Below, one piece after another: positions 35,495 to 44,887 of a DNA stretch of 54,347 nt. Where the stretch lies: contig NZ_QTQP01000047.1 in NCBI RefSeq assembly GCF_003854275.1, positions 1-54,347 on the forward strand, given 5' to 3'. A program made the position numbers and the translations under genes. The stretch's first letter is position 1. The number at the start of each line of letters is the position of its first letter. The notes below the pieces were generated by a model, which saw only the letters and a program-made list of their open reading frames with translations, was not told the origin of the DNA and did no database searches. Origin of the DNA: Burkholderia sp. Bp8963 (GTDB lineage Bacteria > Pseudomonadota > Gammaproteobacteria > Burkholderiales > Burkholderiaceae).

Positions 35495-36409
35495 TCAGGT
35501 TGGGCAAGACGCCGCGGCGGGCTGGTCGGCGAGTGCGCGGTCGATGCGCTCGGCCGCGCCGTCGAGATGCCGGAACTCGCTGAAGAGCGTGTCATGCAGC
35601 GCGATCGGGCAGAGCGTGTAGTAGCCGTTCAGCGCGATCGCGCCGCACAGCACGAGCAGCGGCGCAGGATGCGGGCCTGGCGCGAGGTGCTCGATCAGCC
35701 CGATCCACGGATCGGCGCCGAAGCAATGCCCCCACGCGTCGTAGCGATTCGGTGCGAGCGGCGTGCCGCCGAGCGCGGCCCGCGCGGTCGCATGCAGCGG
35801 CGTGCGCGTGAACGGGATGAAGCACGCTGCGGGCTCGGCGAGGGCCGCGTGCCGGCGCAGCGCCATCACGAACTCGCTGTATGCGCTGTTCGGATGCGGT
35901 CCGGAGCACTCGGGCCGCAACGCCGCCGGGGCACGCGGCAGCGAGAACAACAGCGTCGTCGTGCCGAAGCCGCTGCGGCCCGTCAGCGGGTGATCGAGAT
36001 GCCAGGCCATGTCGTGCACGTCGAGATCGACGATCAGAAGCGCAATGCGGGTCAGCGCGGTATTACGCTGCAGATGCCTCAGCGCGAAGCCCCAGCTTGC
36101 GCAAAGGTACGCGCTGACAATGCCCTGCGGCGCATGGCCGCTCGTCGACGCGATGGCGGCGACGAAGCGAGCGACCGCACGCTGCGGCGCGGTGAACGTG
36201 CTGTCCATGATCGTCGACAGCACCATCACGCTCTGCGGCTCGAAACCCGTCGCGCGCAGCGCGTGTTGAAGCTGCGTGCCGGCGACGCGCCCGGCACGCT
36301 CGGCGCGGTCCAGCCAGTCGGCGTCCGCGCAGGCGAACGGAGGCTCGATACGCCAGTGCGAGACGGCGTCGAGACGGGGCGCGAGCAGGTGCGGTGCGGT
36401 CTGCGTCAT
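35495..36409 (-). CDS. KAS III-like protein with GHxF motif
   Basis: 304 aa. Nucleophile loop GIVSAYLCASWGFALRHL with Cys103. The canonical PHQAN and GNT motifs are absent; instead AWGHCFGADPWIGLIEHL is found where the Asn loop is expected. It is a close paralogue of the preceding protein (36406-37257), sharing the GH-x-F-GADPWIGL block. The two overlap by ATGA, so they are probably a heterodimer. It could be a condensing enzyme with rearranged residues or an ACP acyltransferase. Confidence 0.72.
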   Translation of the reverse strand: MTQTAPHLLAPRLDAVSHWRIEPPFACADADWLDRAERAGRVAGTQLQHALRATGFEPQSVMVLSTIMDSTFTAPQRAVARFVAAIASTSGHAPQGIVSAYLCASWGFALRHLQRNTALTRIALLIVDLDVHDMAWHLDHPLTGRSGFGTTTLLFSLPRAPAALRPECSGPHPNSAYSEFVMALRRHAALAEPAACFIPFTRTPLHATARAALGGTPLAPNRYDAWGHCFGADPWIGLIEHLAPGPHPAPLLVLCGAIALNGYYTLCPIALHDTLFSEFRHLDGAAERIDRALADQPAAASCPT

Positions 36410-37257
36410 GGCAGGCTCTCCGTGGCGTTGACGTGCAGCTCGGTTGCGGTGCGCGGGCCGACGCGCAGCGTCGCGGCCGTGTAATAGCCGTCGAATGCGA
36501 AGGCGCCGAGCGTCACGTCGCATTCGGCCTCAGGCGGCTCGGCCCGCAGCCATTCGACGAGTCCGATCCACGGATCGGCGCCGAACGTATGGCCGTAGGC
36601 GTCGTGGCGGTTCCTGCCCAGCTGTTCGCCGACCGAGCGCCGCGCGATGTCGGCGAGCCTCTGGGGCAGGAACGGCAGGAACGTCGGCGATATGCCGCGC
36701 TGCTGGTGCAATCGCCGCACCGCGTGCAGCAGGTCCGCAAATCCCCGATTCGCGAACGGGCCGTCGCAGCGCAGTGTGTCGAGCGCGTCGCGCAGCTCGA
36801 GCGCGACCGTCGTCACGCCATAGCCGATCCGGTCGATCGCGGCTTCGTAGCCGGTACGCATCATGTCGTGTAAGTCCGCGTCGACGATCGTCAGCAGCAA
36901 CACGCGCGTGCGGCTATGCGCGGCCGCGAAGCGCAGCGCGTAGCCCCAGCCGGCGCACTGGTAGGCGAGCAGCAGCGCCGCGGGCCGCGAACCGCTGCGC
37001 GCGCCAATTGCGTCGAACAGCATCGATGTGCGCACATCGTGGCCGCTGACCATCTTGCTCAACGTCGTCGAGCAAACGACGTGCAGGTCGGGCCGGGCAG
37101 GTAGCCGCGCGATCGTTCGGCCGGCCTGCTCGGCACATGCATTGGCGAGCCAGAGGACGCGCTCGTCGATTCCCACGGCGGCGTCGACGACCGGCGTCGA
37201 GACGCGCGTGTGCGCGACCGCGTCGATATGGGCGGGGGAGCGCAGGCCGGTCGTCAT
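36406..37257 (-). CDS. KAS III-like protein with GHxF motif, partner of the preceding entry
   Basis: 283 aa, shorter than FabH (about 317). Cys101 lies in LLAYQCAGWGYALRFA. The block AYGHTFGADPWIGLVEWL replaces the canonical asparagine loop, and no PHQAN-type histidine is visible. ATGA overlaps tie it to the gene of unknown function upstream (37254) and the KAS III-like gene downstream (36409). The pattern of four such paralogues in one operon is unusual. Confidence 0.72.
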   Translation of the reverse strand: MTTGLRSPAHIDAVAHTRVSTPVVDAAVGIDERVLWLANACAEQAGRTIARLPARPDLHVVCSTTLSKMVSGHDVRTSMLFDAIGARSGSRPAALLLAYQCAGWGYALRFAAAHSRTRVLLLTIVDADLHDMMRTGYEAAIDRIGYGVTTVALELRDALDTLRCDGPFANRGFADLLHAVRRLHQQRGISPTFLPFLPQRLADIARRSVGEQLGRNRHDAYGHTFGADPWIGLVEWLRAEPPEAECDVTLGAFAFDGYYTAATLRVGPRTATELHVNATESLP

Positions 37258-37844
37258 GATGCGCGCGTCCCGTCCAGCATCGCGATATGAAGCCCGCTCA
37301 ACGCTTGCATCGCCGGGCAGCCGTCTACGAACGCCGTCAGCTGCCGCAGCGCGACGGCGGCGCATTCCGGTTGCAGCATGCTCACGCGCAGGGTGTTCAT
37401 CCCGAATTCGGGGCCGTCCGCGCGCAGGTTCTGATCGATCGATGCGATGTTGCGGTTGCCGGCCGCGACGATGGCCGGCAGCACATCGAGCGGCCGATGC
37501 ACGAGCAGCACGTCGTCCGCGAGCAGGTCCGCCGGCAACTGGACGTTGAAGTCGGGCCCGTAAAGGCGCACGAGCACGCAGCTCAGTCCGTCGACGTGGC
37601 GGCGCAGCCCGCGCACGAGGTCGGCGAGCAACGCGTACCGCTCGCCCGGCGACACGATCACCGGCGCGACGCTCGGATGTTCGAGCAGCACGCCCTGCGC
37701 ATATTCGCTCGCGCGCGTCATCGGCACCGATTCGAGTTCGGCCTTGCGGAACGTGCCGGCGAACGGCGAGCGCAGGTACCTGCCGGCCGCATAGCAGCCG
37801 GAGAGCGGGGGCGGCGACGCCGGATCGATTTCGGTGGCGCTCAT
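37254..37844 (-). CDS. Conserved-context protein of unknown function in the biosynthetic operon
   Basis: 196 aa, soluble, no signal peptide or membrane segment, no motif that I recognise. The N-terminal third is Pro/Ser-rich with a short motif FAGTFRKAELES; the rest looks alpha/beta with RYALLADLVRGLRRHVDGLS and VLLVHRPLDVLPAIVAAGNR. ATGA overlaps on both sides with the PLP decarboxylase and a KAS III-like gene suggest a stoichiometric role in the pathway. No function is proposed. Confidence 0.75.
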   Translation of the reverse strand: MSATEIDPASPPPLSGCYAAGRYLRSPFAGTFRKAELESVPMTRASEYAQGVLLEHPSVAPVIVSPGERYALLADLVRGLRRHVDGLSCVLVRLYGPDFNVQLPADLLADDVLLVHRPLDVLPAIVAAGNRNIASIDQNLRADGPEFGMNTLRVSMLQPECAAVALRQLTAFVDGCPAMQALSGLHIAMLDGTRAS

Positions 37845-39001
37845 GATGCGATGTATCGCTGGGCTTGCCGCAGGTTCAGGAAACCTGTCGGCGAATACGT
37901 GTGATACGCGCCGCAGTCCTCGAAGACCAGCAGGTCGCCGGGCTGCGGCGCGTGCGTTGCCTGCAGCTCGCCGATCATGTCTGCACGGTTGCAACTGTTC
38001 CCGACGACCGCGAGCATGCGCGGCGCGGCGTACGGCGCAACCTGCGCGTCCGAGGCGCGGACGAGCCACGGCGTGCGCCAGCGCTTCATGATCTGCTCGG
38101 TCTGCGCGAGCGGGAAGCAGTGCGCGATCCCGCCGTCGCAGACGACGATGCCGCGTCCGTCGATGTCCTTGACCGCGACGACGCGCGTTGCAAACACGCC
38201 CGAGCGGGCGAACACCGCGCGGCCGGCTTCGTGCTTCACGCTCAGGCGCGCGCGCAGCGGCTCGAGCGCGGCGCGATACGCGGCGAAATCGTACGATGCC
38301 GTTCGCCAGTCGCCGGGAAGTCCTGCGCCGATCGTGACGGATTCGAGCGGTGCGGCCGGGTAGCGGCACAGGTCGGGCACGATGCGCGCGAGCGCCTCCG
38401 CGAGCGGGATGCCGTATTGCCCGAACGTGAGCGAGCCGGCGAACACGTGAAGGCCCGCAACGGTCACGCCCGACGCCGCGCTGCCGAAGCGGTCGAGGAC
38501 GCGGTGCACGGTGCGCAGGTCCATGCCGAAATGATCGGCCGGAACGTTGCGCCGTTCGAGCACGCTCATCGCGTTCAGGCGCAACACGATGGCCGGCGCG
38601 GGGCGGCCGCTCGCGCGCGCCTTCGCGGCGGCCGCTTCGATCAGGTCGACCTGGAACGGGCTGTCGGCGACGAGCATCGCGCGCGACGCAAGCGCCGCGG
38701 CAACGAGCGGCGCGTCCAGCGCCGGAGTATTGACGATGCGCGGCACGTTGATGCGGCCGACGGTCAGGTTCAGTTCGCCGAGCGACGCGATCTCGACGCC
38801 GTCGCCGAACGCATGGTTGCAACGGACGATCAGGTCGAGCACCGGGCTCGCCTTCAGCGACACGATAACGGGACCGCCGAGCGCATCGCGCAGCCCGTTC
38901 AGATCCTCGATGACGACGGCGGGATCAAACAGGTAGCAGGGCGTCTCGAGCGCGGCCGGCTGCAGCGTGTCGAGCGTGCCGATCGAAAGATGGGGCGTCA
39001 T
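37841..39001 (-). CDS. PLP fold-III decarboxylase (Orn/DAP/Arg decarboxylase or alanine-racemase-like)
   Basis: 386 aa. The N-terminal TIM barrel has the Schiff-base lysine in VSLKASP (Lys50; family consensus YAVKAN). The C-terminal beta domain contains the substrate-contacting cysteine in GNSCNRADM (family GPxCxSxD). The length fits LysA/ornithine decarboxylase and the related siderophore or natural-product decarboxylases. It probably decarboxylates an amino acid or an amino-acid-derived intermediate in the cluster; which one cannot be read. It lies 6 bp after the small ACP gene. Confidence 0.85.
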   Translation of the reverse strand: MTPHLSIGTLDTLQPAALETPCYLFDPAVVIEDLNGLRDALGGPVIVSLKASPVLDLIVRCNHAFGDGVEIASLGELNLTVGRINVPRIVNTPALDAPLVAAALASRAMLVADSPFQVDLIEAAAAKARASGRPAPAIVLRLNAMSVLERRNVPADHFGMDLRTVHRVLDRFGSAASGVTVAGLHVFAGSLTFGQYGIPLAEALARIVPDLCRYPAAPLESVTIGAGLPGDWRTASYDFAAYRAALEPLRARLSVKHEAGRAVFARSGVFATRVVAVKDIDGRGIVVCDGGIAHCFPLAQTEQIMKRWRTPWLVRASDAQVAPYAAPRMLAVVGNSCNRADMIGELQATHAPQPGDLLVFEDCGAYHTYSPTGFLNLRQAQRYIAS

Positions 39002-39007
39002 CGCGAG

Positions 39008-39280
39008 TCAGCGGCCGGCGGCTGCGGTTGCGTCGGCGCTCTTGCGCGGCATCGCGAGGAACTGCTTGTCGAGATCGCGCAGTGTCGTGTACTGGGTCAG
39101 CTCGATCGATTCCGGATTGATCGACGTGTTGTACAGCTTGTCGCAGATCAGGATCAGCTCGACGATCCGCATCGAGTCGAAGCCCAGCTCGCCGATCGGC
39201 GTGTCGGGATCGATCGTGTCGAGGTTGAGCGCCTGCTGCACGTGGTCGGTCAGTTGGGTCAGCGTGACTTGCGTGTTCAT
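39008..39280 (-). CDS. Acyl carrier protein, first copy
   Basis: 90 aa. The phosphopantetheine site is GFDSM (Ser36), set in an otherwise typical four-helix ACP (TQLTDHVQQALNLDTIDPDT). The start at 39280 has GGAG six bases upstream, while the upstream in-frame ATG at 39286 directly abuts that GGAG. It has a polar C-terminal tail. It probably carries the growing or activated chain for the KAS III-like enzymes and PLP decarboxylase encoded next to it. Confidence 0.9.
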   Translation of the reverse strand: MNTQVTLTQLTDHVQQALNLDTIDPDTPIGELGFDSMRIVELILICDKLYNTSINPESIELTQYTTLRDLDKQFLAMPRKSADATAAAGR

Positions 39281-39327
39281 GAGCATCTCCGGAAAGGCAG
39301 GTGGGTCGAAATCGGGGCGTGCGCGCG

Positions 39328-40437
39328 TCATTGCCGGTGCCAGCGGAACGTGACGAGCGCGAGCACGGCGAAGAGGGTGGTCCATCCGGCCATTTCGGCG
39401 AGCGACGGCCAATGCTGGCCGAGGCCGTCGGCCTGGACGAACACGTCGCGCAACGTATGGACGAACAGGGCGGGCGGCAGATGCGCCATTACGTTCGCAA
39501 CATTCACGGGCATGCTGTTGAGCGGCATCGTCAGGTCGCTCAGGAACAACAGGCCGATGTAGGCGAGCCCCGTGACGAAATTCGCATCGGACACCGTCGA
39601 CAGCCGCGAGCCGAGCGCCATGCCGAGCGAGAGCAGCATCGTGCCGCCGACGATCATCACGACGCTCCCTTGTGCGACTCGGCCGAACGTCAGCACGAGC
39701 GGGATGCCGAACAGGTGTTGCGCGCACAGCACGACGACGAATGCGGCGACGATCAGCGCAATGAGCCGTGCCGCGAGCATGCTGAACAGGAAGTCGAACG
39801 CGCCGAGCGGCATGCACGCGAGCATCTTGAAGCCGTTGCGTTCGCGCCGGTACGCGAGCGCGACGCAGATCGACGTCATGCCGGCCGACATCATCGCCAT
39901 CACCATCGTGCCGGTCAGCACGTAGTGGACGAATGCCAGCGCGCCCCGCGAGCCGCGGCCGTCCGCGCGCACGTCGATCAGCTCGGGCTCGCCGGTCTCG
40001 ACGGACTGAAAATGCAGGCTGACGGCGCGCAGCACGCGCGTGACGAGTTGCGGCCCGAGACCGTCCTGCGCGTAGCTGACGGAAACGTCGATCGGCCGGT
40101 GCAGCTCGAGCGAGCGGCCGAAGCCGTCGGGAATCGTGATGCGCGACGCGTCGCCGCGCACTGGCGTGTCGGCATGTGCGGCGGCGATGAGGCCGGGCGT
40201 CGAGCTATTGGCAGCGAACGCGCGGCGGATCTCGGCGATGTAGCGCGCGGACGCCTGCGTGCCGTCGAGGTCGACGATCTCGATCGTCTGCTGCGGCAGG
40301 CTGCCCGAGCTGCCGAACGCGAACAGCAACATGAACATGAAGAACAGCGGGAACAGGAAGATCCAGAACAGCACGGACGAATCCCGGACCAGGATGGCCA
40401 GCTCGTTGTAGATCAGGCGGGGAAGATGAATCGGCAC
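39328..40437 (-). CDS. ABC-2 type exporter permease
   Basis: 369 aa. One N-terminal membrane helix (VLFWIFLFPLFFMFMLLFAF), a large extracytoplasmic domain at about residues 50-170, then five further hydrophobic segments, the standard ABC-2 layout. The ATPase for it is the immediately preceding gene (40438-41433; 0-bp gap). Together they probably export the cluster product or an intermediate across the inner membrane, alongside the RND pump. Confidence 0.88.
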   Translation of the reverse strand: MPIHLPRLIYNELAILVRDSSVLFWIFLFPLFFMFMLLFAFGSSGSLPQQTIEIVDLDGTQASARYIAEIRRAFAANSSTPGLIAAAHADTPVRGDASRITIPDGFGRSLELHRPIDVSVSYAQDGLGPQLVTRVLRAVSLHFQSVETGEPELIDVRADGRGSRGALAFVHYVLTGTMVMAMMSAGMTSICVALAYRRERNGFKMLACMPLGAFDFLFSMLAARLIALIVAAFVVVLCAQHLFGIPLVLTFGRVAQGSVVMIVGGTMLLSLGMALGSRLSTVSDANFVTGLAYIGLLFLSDLTMPLNSMPVNVANVMAHLPPALFVHTLRDVFVQADGLGQHWPSLAEMAGWTTLFAVLALVTFRWHRQ

Positions 40438-41433
40438 TTAATGCTCCTCGGCGCAGTATCGGAGTAGGTCGTTCAGGTCGCTCTGGCCCATCTCGACGCG
40501 CAGCACGTCCGAATGCCCGAGCAGCGCGCGGGCGAGTTCGACTTCCTGGCGCGCCGATGCGACCGTGACGACCGCGTGCTCGACGCGCGGCGTGCCGTCG
40601 AGCGGCGCGCGCTGCCGCAACTCGCCGCCGAGGCGCCGCGCGCCGTCGGGCGTGCGGCAATGCACGGCCAGGCGGTAATCTCCGATGAGCGCGCGGCGCA
40701 GCGCGTCGGTGCGCTCGTGGCGAACGAAGCCGTTCCGGCTCAGCCACGCGGTGTGCGTGCTCAGTGCGAGTTCGGTAGGCGTGTGGCAGCACATCACGAG
40801 CGTCGTGTCGCGCATGTCCTCGAGCAGCGCGCTGAGCTGCGCGGCGTAATTTGGATCGAGGCCGGTGAACGGCTCGTCGAGGAACAGCATCGCCGGTTCG
40901 TGCGCGAGCGCGAGGAACAGGTCGACGCGCTGCGTTTCGCCGCGCGACAGGAGTTCGTAGAGTCGCGACGACAGCGCGCCGATGCCGAGGGCGTCGATCA
41001 CGCGGTCCGACGTGGTGCGATACAGCTTGCGATGCAGCGCGACCAGTTCGCCGATGCGCGGGCGACCGGGAAAGAACACGCGCTGCAACTGCACGCCCAG
41101 GCGCCGGCGCAGCGCGGGCTTGCGATGCCAGTCGCGCAGCGGAGCGTGAAGCATCGTGCCGTCGGTGTGTGCGCCAGCGCGCAGGCCGAGGATCGCTTCC
41201 GTCAGGCTCGTCTTTCCGACGCCGTTGCGGCCGATCACCGCGACCTTGTCGCCGTGGCCGACGCGCCAGTTGGACACGCGCAGCGGCCCGCCCGGCAGCT
41301 CGACCGACAGGCGGCGCACGTGAAGCGCAGTATCCTCGGGCGCGCCGCGCGCGTCGGTGTCCGCGAGCGCGTCGACGAGTTGCAGGTCGTCGGGATCGGG
41401 CGCCTGCATCAGGGGAGTCGATCCGGTTTTCAT
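40438..41433 (-). CDS. ABC exporter ATP-binding protein
   Basis: 331 aa. Walker A GRNGVGKTS, signature LLSRGETQRVDLFLAL (LSRGE instead of LSGGQ), Walker B AMLFLDEPFTGLDP. It has an N-terminal acidic extension of about 35 residues and a C-terminal domain after residue 230. The gene overlaps the AMP-ligase stop by ATGA and is followed directly by its permease. Confidence 0.9.
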   Translation of the reverse strand: MKTGSTPLMQAPDPDDLQLVDALADTDARGAPEDTALHVRRLSVELPGGPLRVSNWRVGHGDKVAVIGRNGVGKTSLTEAILGLRAGAHTDGTMLHAPLRDWHRKPALRRRLGVQLQRVFFPGRPRIGELVALHRKLYRTTSDRVIDALGIGALSSRLYELLSRGETQRVDLFLALAHEPAMLFLDEPFTGLDPNYAAQLSALLEDMRDTTLVMCCHTPTELALSTHTAWLSRNGFVRHERTDALRRALIGDYRLAVHCRTPDGARRLGGELRQRAPLDGTPRVEHAVVTVASARQEVELARALLGHSDVLRVEMGQSDLNDLLRYCAEEH

Positions 41434-42971
41434 CGCTGACGCTCGTCGTGGAAATGCGCGCAGTGCGCGCGCAGCGCGGGCCGGTCGAGCTTGCCGTTCG
41501 CGGAGCGCGGCAGCTCGCGCATCATCACGATCTGGGGCCACATATACGCGGGCAGCGTGTCGCGGCATTGCGCTTCGATCCGCATCTTGAGCGCGCCGGG
41601 CTCGGCGTTGGTGTCGAGGGGCGAGACGGTCGCATAGATTGCGTCGCCGATGTCGCCCGCCGCGATGCCGAACACGGCCACTTCGTGTACGCCGGGCAGG
41701 GTGCCGAGCGTCGCTTCCAGCTCCGTCGGGCTGATCCGGTAGCCGCTGGTCTTGATCATCTCGTCGCGACGGCCGATGAAGTACAGAAAGCCTTCTGCAT
41801 CGCGCCTCACGACGTCGCCGGACCACACTGCGTATTCGGGGGTGAGGCCGTCGCACTGACGGTTCGGCAGCGGCCGATAGCGCTCGGCGGTGCGCGCGGG
41901 GTCGTTCCAGTAGCCGAGCGTCACGAGTGCGCCGCGATGCACGAGTTCGCCCGGTTCGTCGGGTGCGCACGGCTCGCCGTCCTCGCGCAGCACGAGGATC
42001 TCGGCGTTCGGGATCGCCTTGCCGATCGATCCGGGGCGGCGCTCGATCTCTTCGGGCGGCAGGTACGTCGAGCGGAACGCTTCCGTCAGACCGTACATCA
42101 GGAACGGCTGCGCCGCCTGAAAGATGCCGCGCAGCTTCGCGAGCAGCGACTCGCTCATGTGACCACCCGTGTTCGCGAAGCGTCTGACGCTTCGCGTGTC
42201 GACGTGCGTCCAGTCGGCCTGCGTCAGCATCGACCAGAGCGGTGGCACGGCGGTGATTGACGTCACCTCGTGTCGCGCGACCACGTTCGCGACCGTTTGC
42301 GCCTGCATCGGCGTATGCAGCACGACGCGTGCGCCGGCGGCGATCCCGGTGCTCAGCTGGCTCAGGCCGGCATCGAAGCTGAGCGGCAATAGCGCAAGGA
42401 CCGTCTCGTCCTGCCGCGTGCCGAGATAGGCGTTGACCGACCGGCAGCCGGCGACGAGGTTGCGGTGCGATACGACGACGCCCTTCGGATGTCCGGTCGA
42501 GCCGGACGTATAGAGAATCGCGGCAGGATCACCGTCGATGTTCCGATGCGTGGCGAGCGGCGTCTCGGGTGCGTCCACCGTGTCAGGGCGCAGCACGCGC
42601 AGAGCGGGCAGTCCGTCGAGCTGCATGCCGAGCTCGCGCTCGCGCCATGTCGTGACGAAGAGCTGCGCGGCGGCGCAGTTCTCGAGGATGTAGCGCACCT
42701 GCTGCGGCTTCAGCTTCGGGTTGATCGGCACTGCAATGCCGCCCGCGTGCAGTGCGGCGAGGATCAGCGCGCACGCGTCTGCGGACTTGTCCATGAACAC
42801 CGCGACGCGGTCCTGCCGCCGCAGGCCTGCCGCGAGCATGCATTGCGCGAAATGCTCGACGCGCGACGCGAACGCCGCATAGGTGAGCGAAACCTGCTCG
42901 TCGACCAGAGCGACGCGATCGCCGTCGCGAGCGGCGGCGGCAAAGAGCAGACTGGAGAGCGATTCCATCAT
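41430..42971 (-). CDS. AMP-dependent acyl-CoA/acyl-ACP ligase
   Basis: 513 aa ANL-superfamily enzyme. ATP motif YTSGSTGHPKGV, YGLTEAFRSTYLPPEE, GDVVRRDAEGFLYFIGRRDEM and the catalytic lysine in ANGKLDR are all present. It should activate a carboxylic acid as acyl-AMP and load it on CoA or on one of the two ACPs encoded here. The start at 42971 (Met-Met) overlaps the upstream stop by ATGA; a start one codon later at 42968 is equally possible. The substrate is unknown. Confidence 0.9.
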   Translation of the reverse strand: MMESLSSLLFAAAARDGDRVALVDEQVSLTYAAFASRVEHFAQCMLAAGLRRQDRVAVFMDKSADACALILAALHAGGIAVPINPKLKPQQVRYILENCAAAQLFVTTWRERELGMQLDGLPALRVLRPDTVDAPETPLATHRNIDGDPAAILYTSGSTGHPKGVVVSHRNLVAGCRSVNAYLGTRQDETVLALLPLSFDAGLSQLSTGIAAGARVVLHTPMQAQTVANVVARHEVTSITAVPPLWSMLTQADWTHVDTRSVRRFANTGGHMSESLLAKLRGIFQAAQPFLMYGLTEAFRSTYLPPEEIERRPGSIGKAIPNAEILVLREDGEPCAPDEPGELVHRGALVTLGYWNDPARTAERYRPLPNRQCDGLTPEYAVWSGDVVRRDAEGFLYFIGRRDEMIKTSGYRISPTELEATLGTLPGVHEVAVFGIAAGDIGDAIYATVSPLDTNAEPGALKMRIEAQCRDTLPAYMWPQIVMMRELPRSANGKLDRPALRAHCAHFHDERQR

Positions 42972-44887
42972 TGGAACTCCTCGGCGACGGGCGACGCGAA
43001 TTCCGCCGCGTCGGCGTCGACATGGCAGTGGTCGGCTTGCCGCAGCAGCGCGGCGGTCGCGTCGACACGCGGCAGTATGTTGCGCACGAAGTAGCGCATT
43101 GACTTGATCTTGCCGAGATAGAACGGGCGGTCGTCGCTGCCGGCATCGAGCGCGGCAAGCTTGCGATGCGCGGCATTCGCGGCGTCGAGCAGGTTCCAGC
43201 CGACGATGACGTCGCCGAACATCGTCATGAAGCGCGTCATGAACTGGCTGGCCTGCATCATCCGGCCGGCCTCGGCCAGCGTGCCGAGCGTGGTCAGCGC
43301 GCCGTCGAGCGTGTCCCACGCGCGTACGAGCGCGGTGGCGTCGTCGGTCAGCTCCGGCGCGCTTCGCGCCGCGTCGGCGACTTGCAGGATCTCCTCCTGC
43401 AAGTCGAGCATCGCGGCGCGCTTGCGGCCGAATCCGAGCTTGTCGCGCACGAGATCCTGCGCCTGGATGTAGGTGGTGCCTTCCCAGAGACTCAGCACCT
43501 TGAGGTCGCGCGCGTACTGTTCGAGCGGCCGTTCGCGCAGGTAGCCAGACGCGCCGTGCACCTGGATCGCCTGCGTGACGACGTGCCATACCTCCTCTGA
43601 GATGTACGCCTTCGATACCGGGCCGAACAACGCGATCAGCCGCGACAGCCGTTCGGCTTGCGCGCGCAGCGTGGGGTCAGCGGCGTGCTGCAACGCCGCC
43701 CGGCACTGCTGCAGGCGCGACGCCCAGAACGTGATCCGCGCGACGATGAGCCGGCAGCCTTCGACCTTGGCCTTCATGTCGAACAGCATGCGTTGTACGT
43801 CGTGATGCTCGATGATCGCGACCTTGGGCGCCCACGGATTCGACGACTTGTCGAACGTCGTGCCTTGCACGCGACGGCGCGCGTGGCCAAGCGCGTGCAG
43901 GTACGCCGACGATGCGAGCGAAACCCCGAAGATGCCGGTCTCGATGCGCGCGCGGCTCATCAGCGCATACAGCTGCAGCAGTGCGACGTTCGGCGAATCG
44001 CCGAGCAGCAAACCGCGCGTCGCGCCGTCGCGGCCGAACACGAGCCGCGTGTTCGCGCAGCCCTTGAGCCCCATCTTGTCGTGCACCTCGGCGCATACGA
44101 CATGGTTCGGCACGACGCGGCCGTCGTCCTCGATCCAGTAGCGCGGAACGATGAAGCACGACAGCGACAACGGCGACGGACGCGCGCTGTCGATCCGGCC
44201 GAGGACGAGGTAGAGCGTGTTGCCGGTCAGCGCGTGCATCCCGGCGCTGACGAGGATCTTCTCACCGCTGATCGCATACATGTCGTCGGCGAGATGCGTC
44301 GCGCGGGTCTGAATCGACGACAGGTCGGAACCGGCCTCGCGTTCCGTTGCGCACAGGCATGCATCCCACTCGCCACTTTCCAGCTTGTCGAGAAAGCGAC
44401 GGCGCTGCAAGTCGGTTCCGTGCTCGCGCAGCAGCGCCGCGGCGGCCGGCGTGAATCCGGAATACGGCATGAACGACGGATTGGAGCCGAAGAACATTTC
44501 CATCGTGACCTGAATCGCAAGATGCGGCACGCGCGGCGACGTATCGCGCAGCGTGCCGCTCATGTCGGCCTGATGGCGCATCCAGAACCAGTCGCGCAGA
44601 TGCTCCGACCACATTGCCGGATAGGCGGCAGGAATCTCGACATCGTCGTCGCTGACGCGGCGCGCCGGGTGCCGGTCGCTGTCGTAGAACGCTTCTTCAA
44701 GCGTGCGCGCGTGTTCGCGTGCGCGTGCGAGCAGCGCTTCGATGTCGGCGCGCGATACGCGGTCGTACGGTGCGGCGGTGAGCAGCGTGCGTTCAATGTC
44801 GAAGAGCTCCCACAGCAGGAATTCCTGCTCGCGCCGGTCGGCGAGATAGACGCCGCGAGGATCGAACGGAGTCGCGGTGGCCGTCAT
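42968..44887 (-). CDS. Acyl-CoA dehydrogenase family flavoprotein
   Basis: 639 aa, longer than the usual 380-600 because of an N-terminal extension and a C-terminal added domain as in AcdA/FadE-like large members. FAD-binding CATEREAGSDLSSIQT, and the active-site glutamate region LSLWEGTTYIQAQDL. It probably introduces a double bond into the ACP- or CoA-bound chain, or oxidises an amino-acid-derived thioester. There is no separate enoyl reductase in the cluster, so this may set the unsaturation pattern. ATGA overlaps link it to the FabZ-like gene and to the ligase. Confidence 0.9.
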   Translation of the reverse strand: MTATATPFDPRGVYLADRREQEFLLWELFDIERTLLTAAPYDRVSRADIEALLARAREHARTLEEAFYDSDRHPARRVSDDDVEIPAAYPAMWSEHLRDWFWMRHQADMSGTLRDTSPRVPHLAIQVTMEMFFGSNPSFMPYSGFTPAAAALLREHGTDLQRRRFLDKLESGEWDACLCATEREAGSDLSSIQTRATHLADDMYAISGEKILVSAGMHALTGNTLYLVLGRIDSARPSPLSLSCFIVPRYWIEDDGRVVPNHVVCAEVHDKMGLKGCANTRLVFGRDGATRGLLLGDSPNVALLQLYALMSRARIETGIFGVSLASSAYLHALGHARRRVQGTTFDKSSNPWAPKVAIIEHHDVQRMLFDMKAKVEGCRLIVARITFWASRLQQCRAALQHAADPTLRAQAERLSRLIALFGPVSKAYISEEVWHVVTQAIQVHGASGYLRERPLEQYARDLKVLSLWEGTTYIQAQDLVRDKLGFGRKRAAMLDLQEEILQVADAARSAPELTDDATALVRAWDTLDGALTTLGTLAEAGRMMQASQFMTRFMTMFGDVIVGWNLLDAANAAHRKLAALDAGSDDRPFYLGKIKSMRYFVRNILPRVDATAALLRQADHCHVDADAAEFASPVAEEFQ

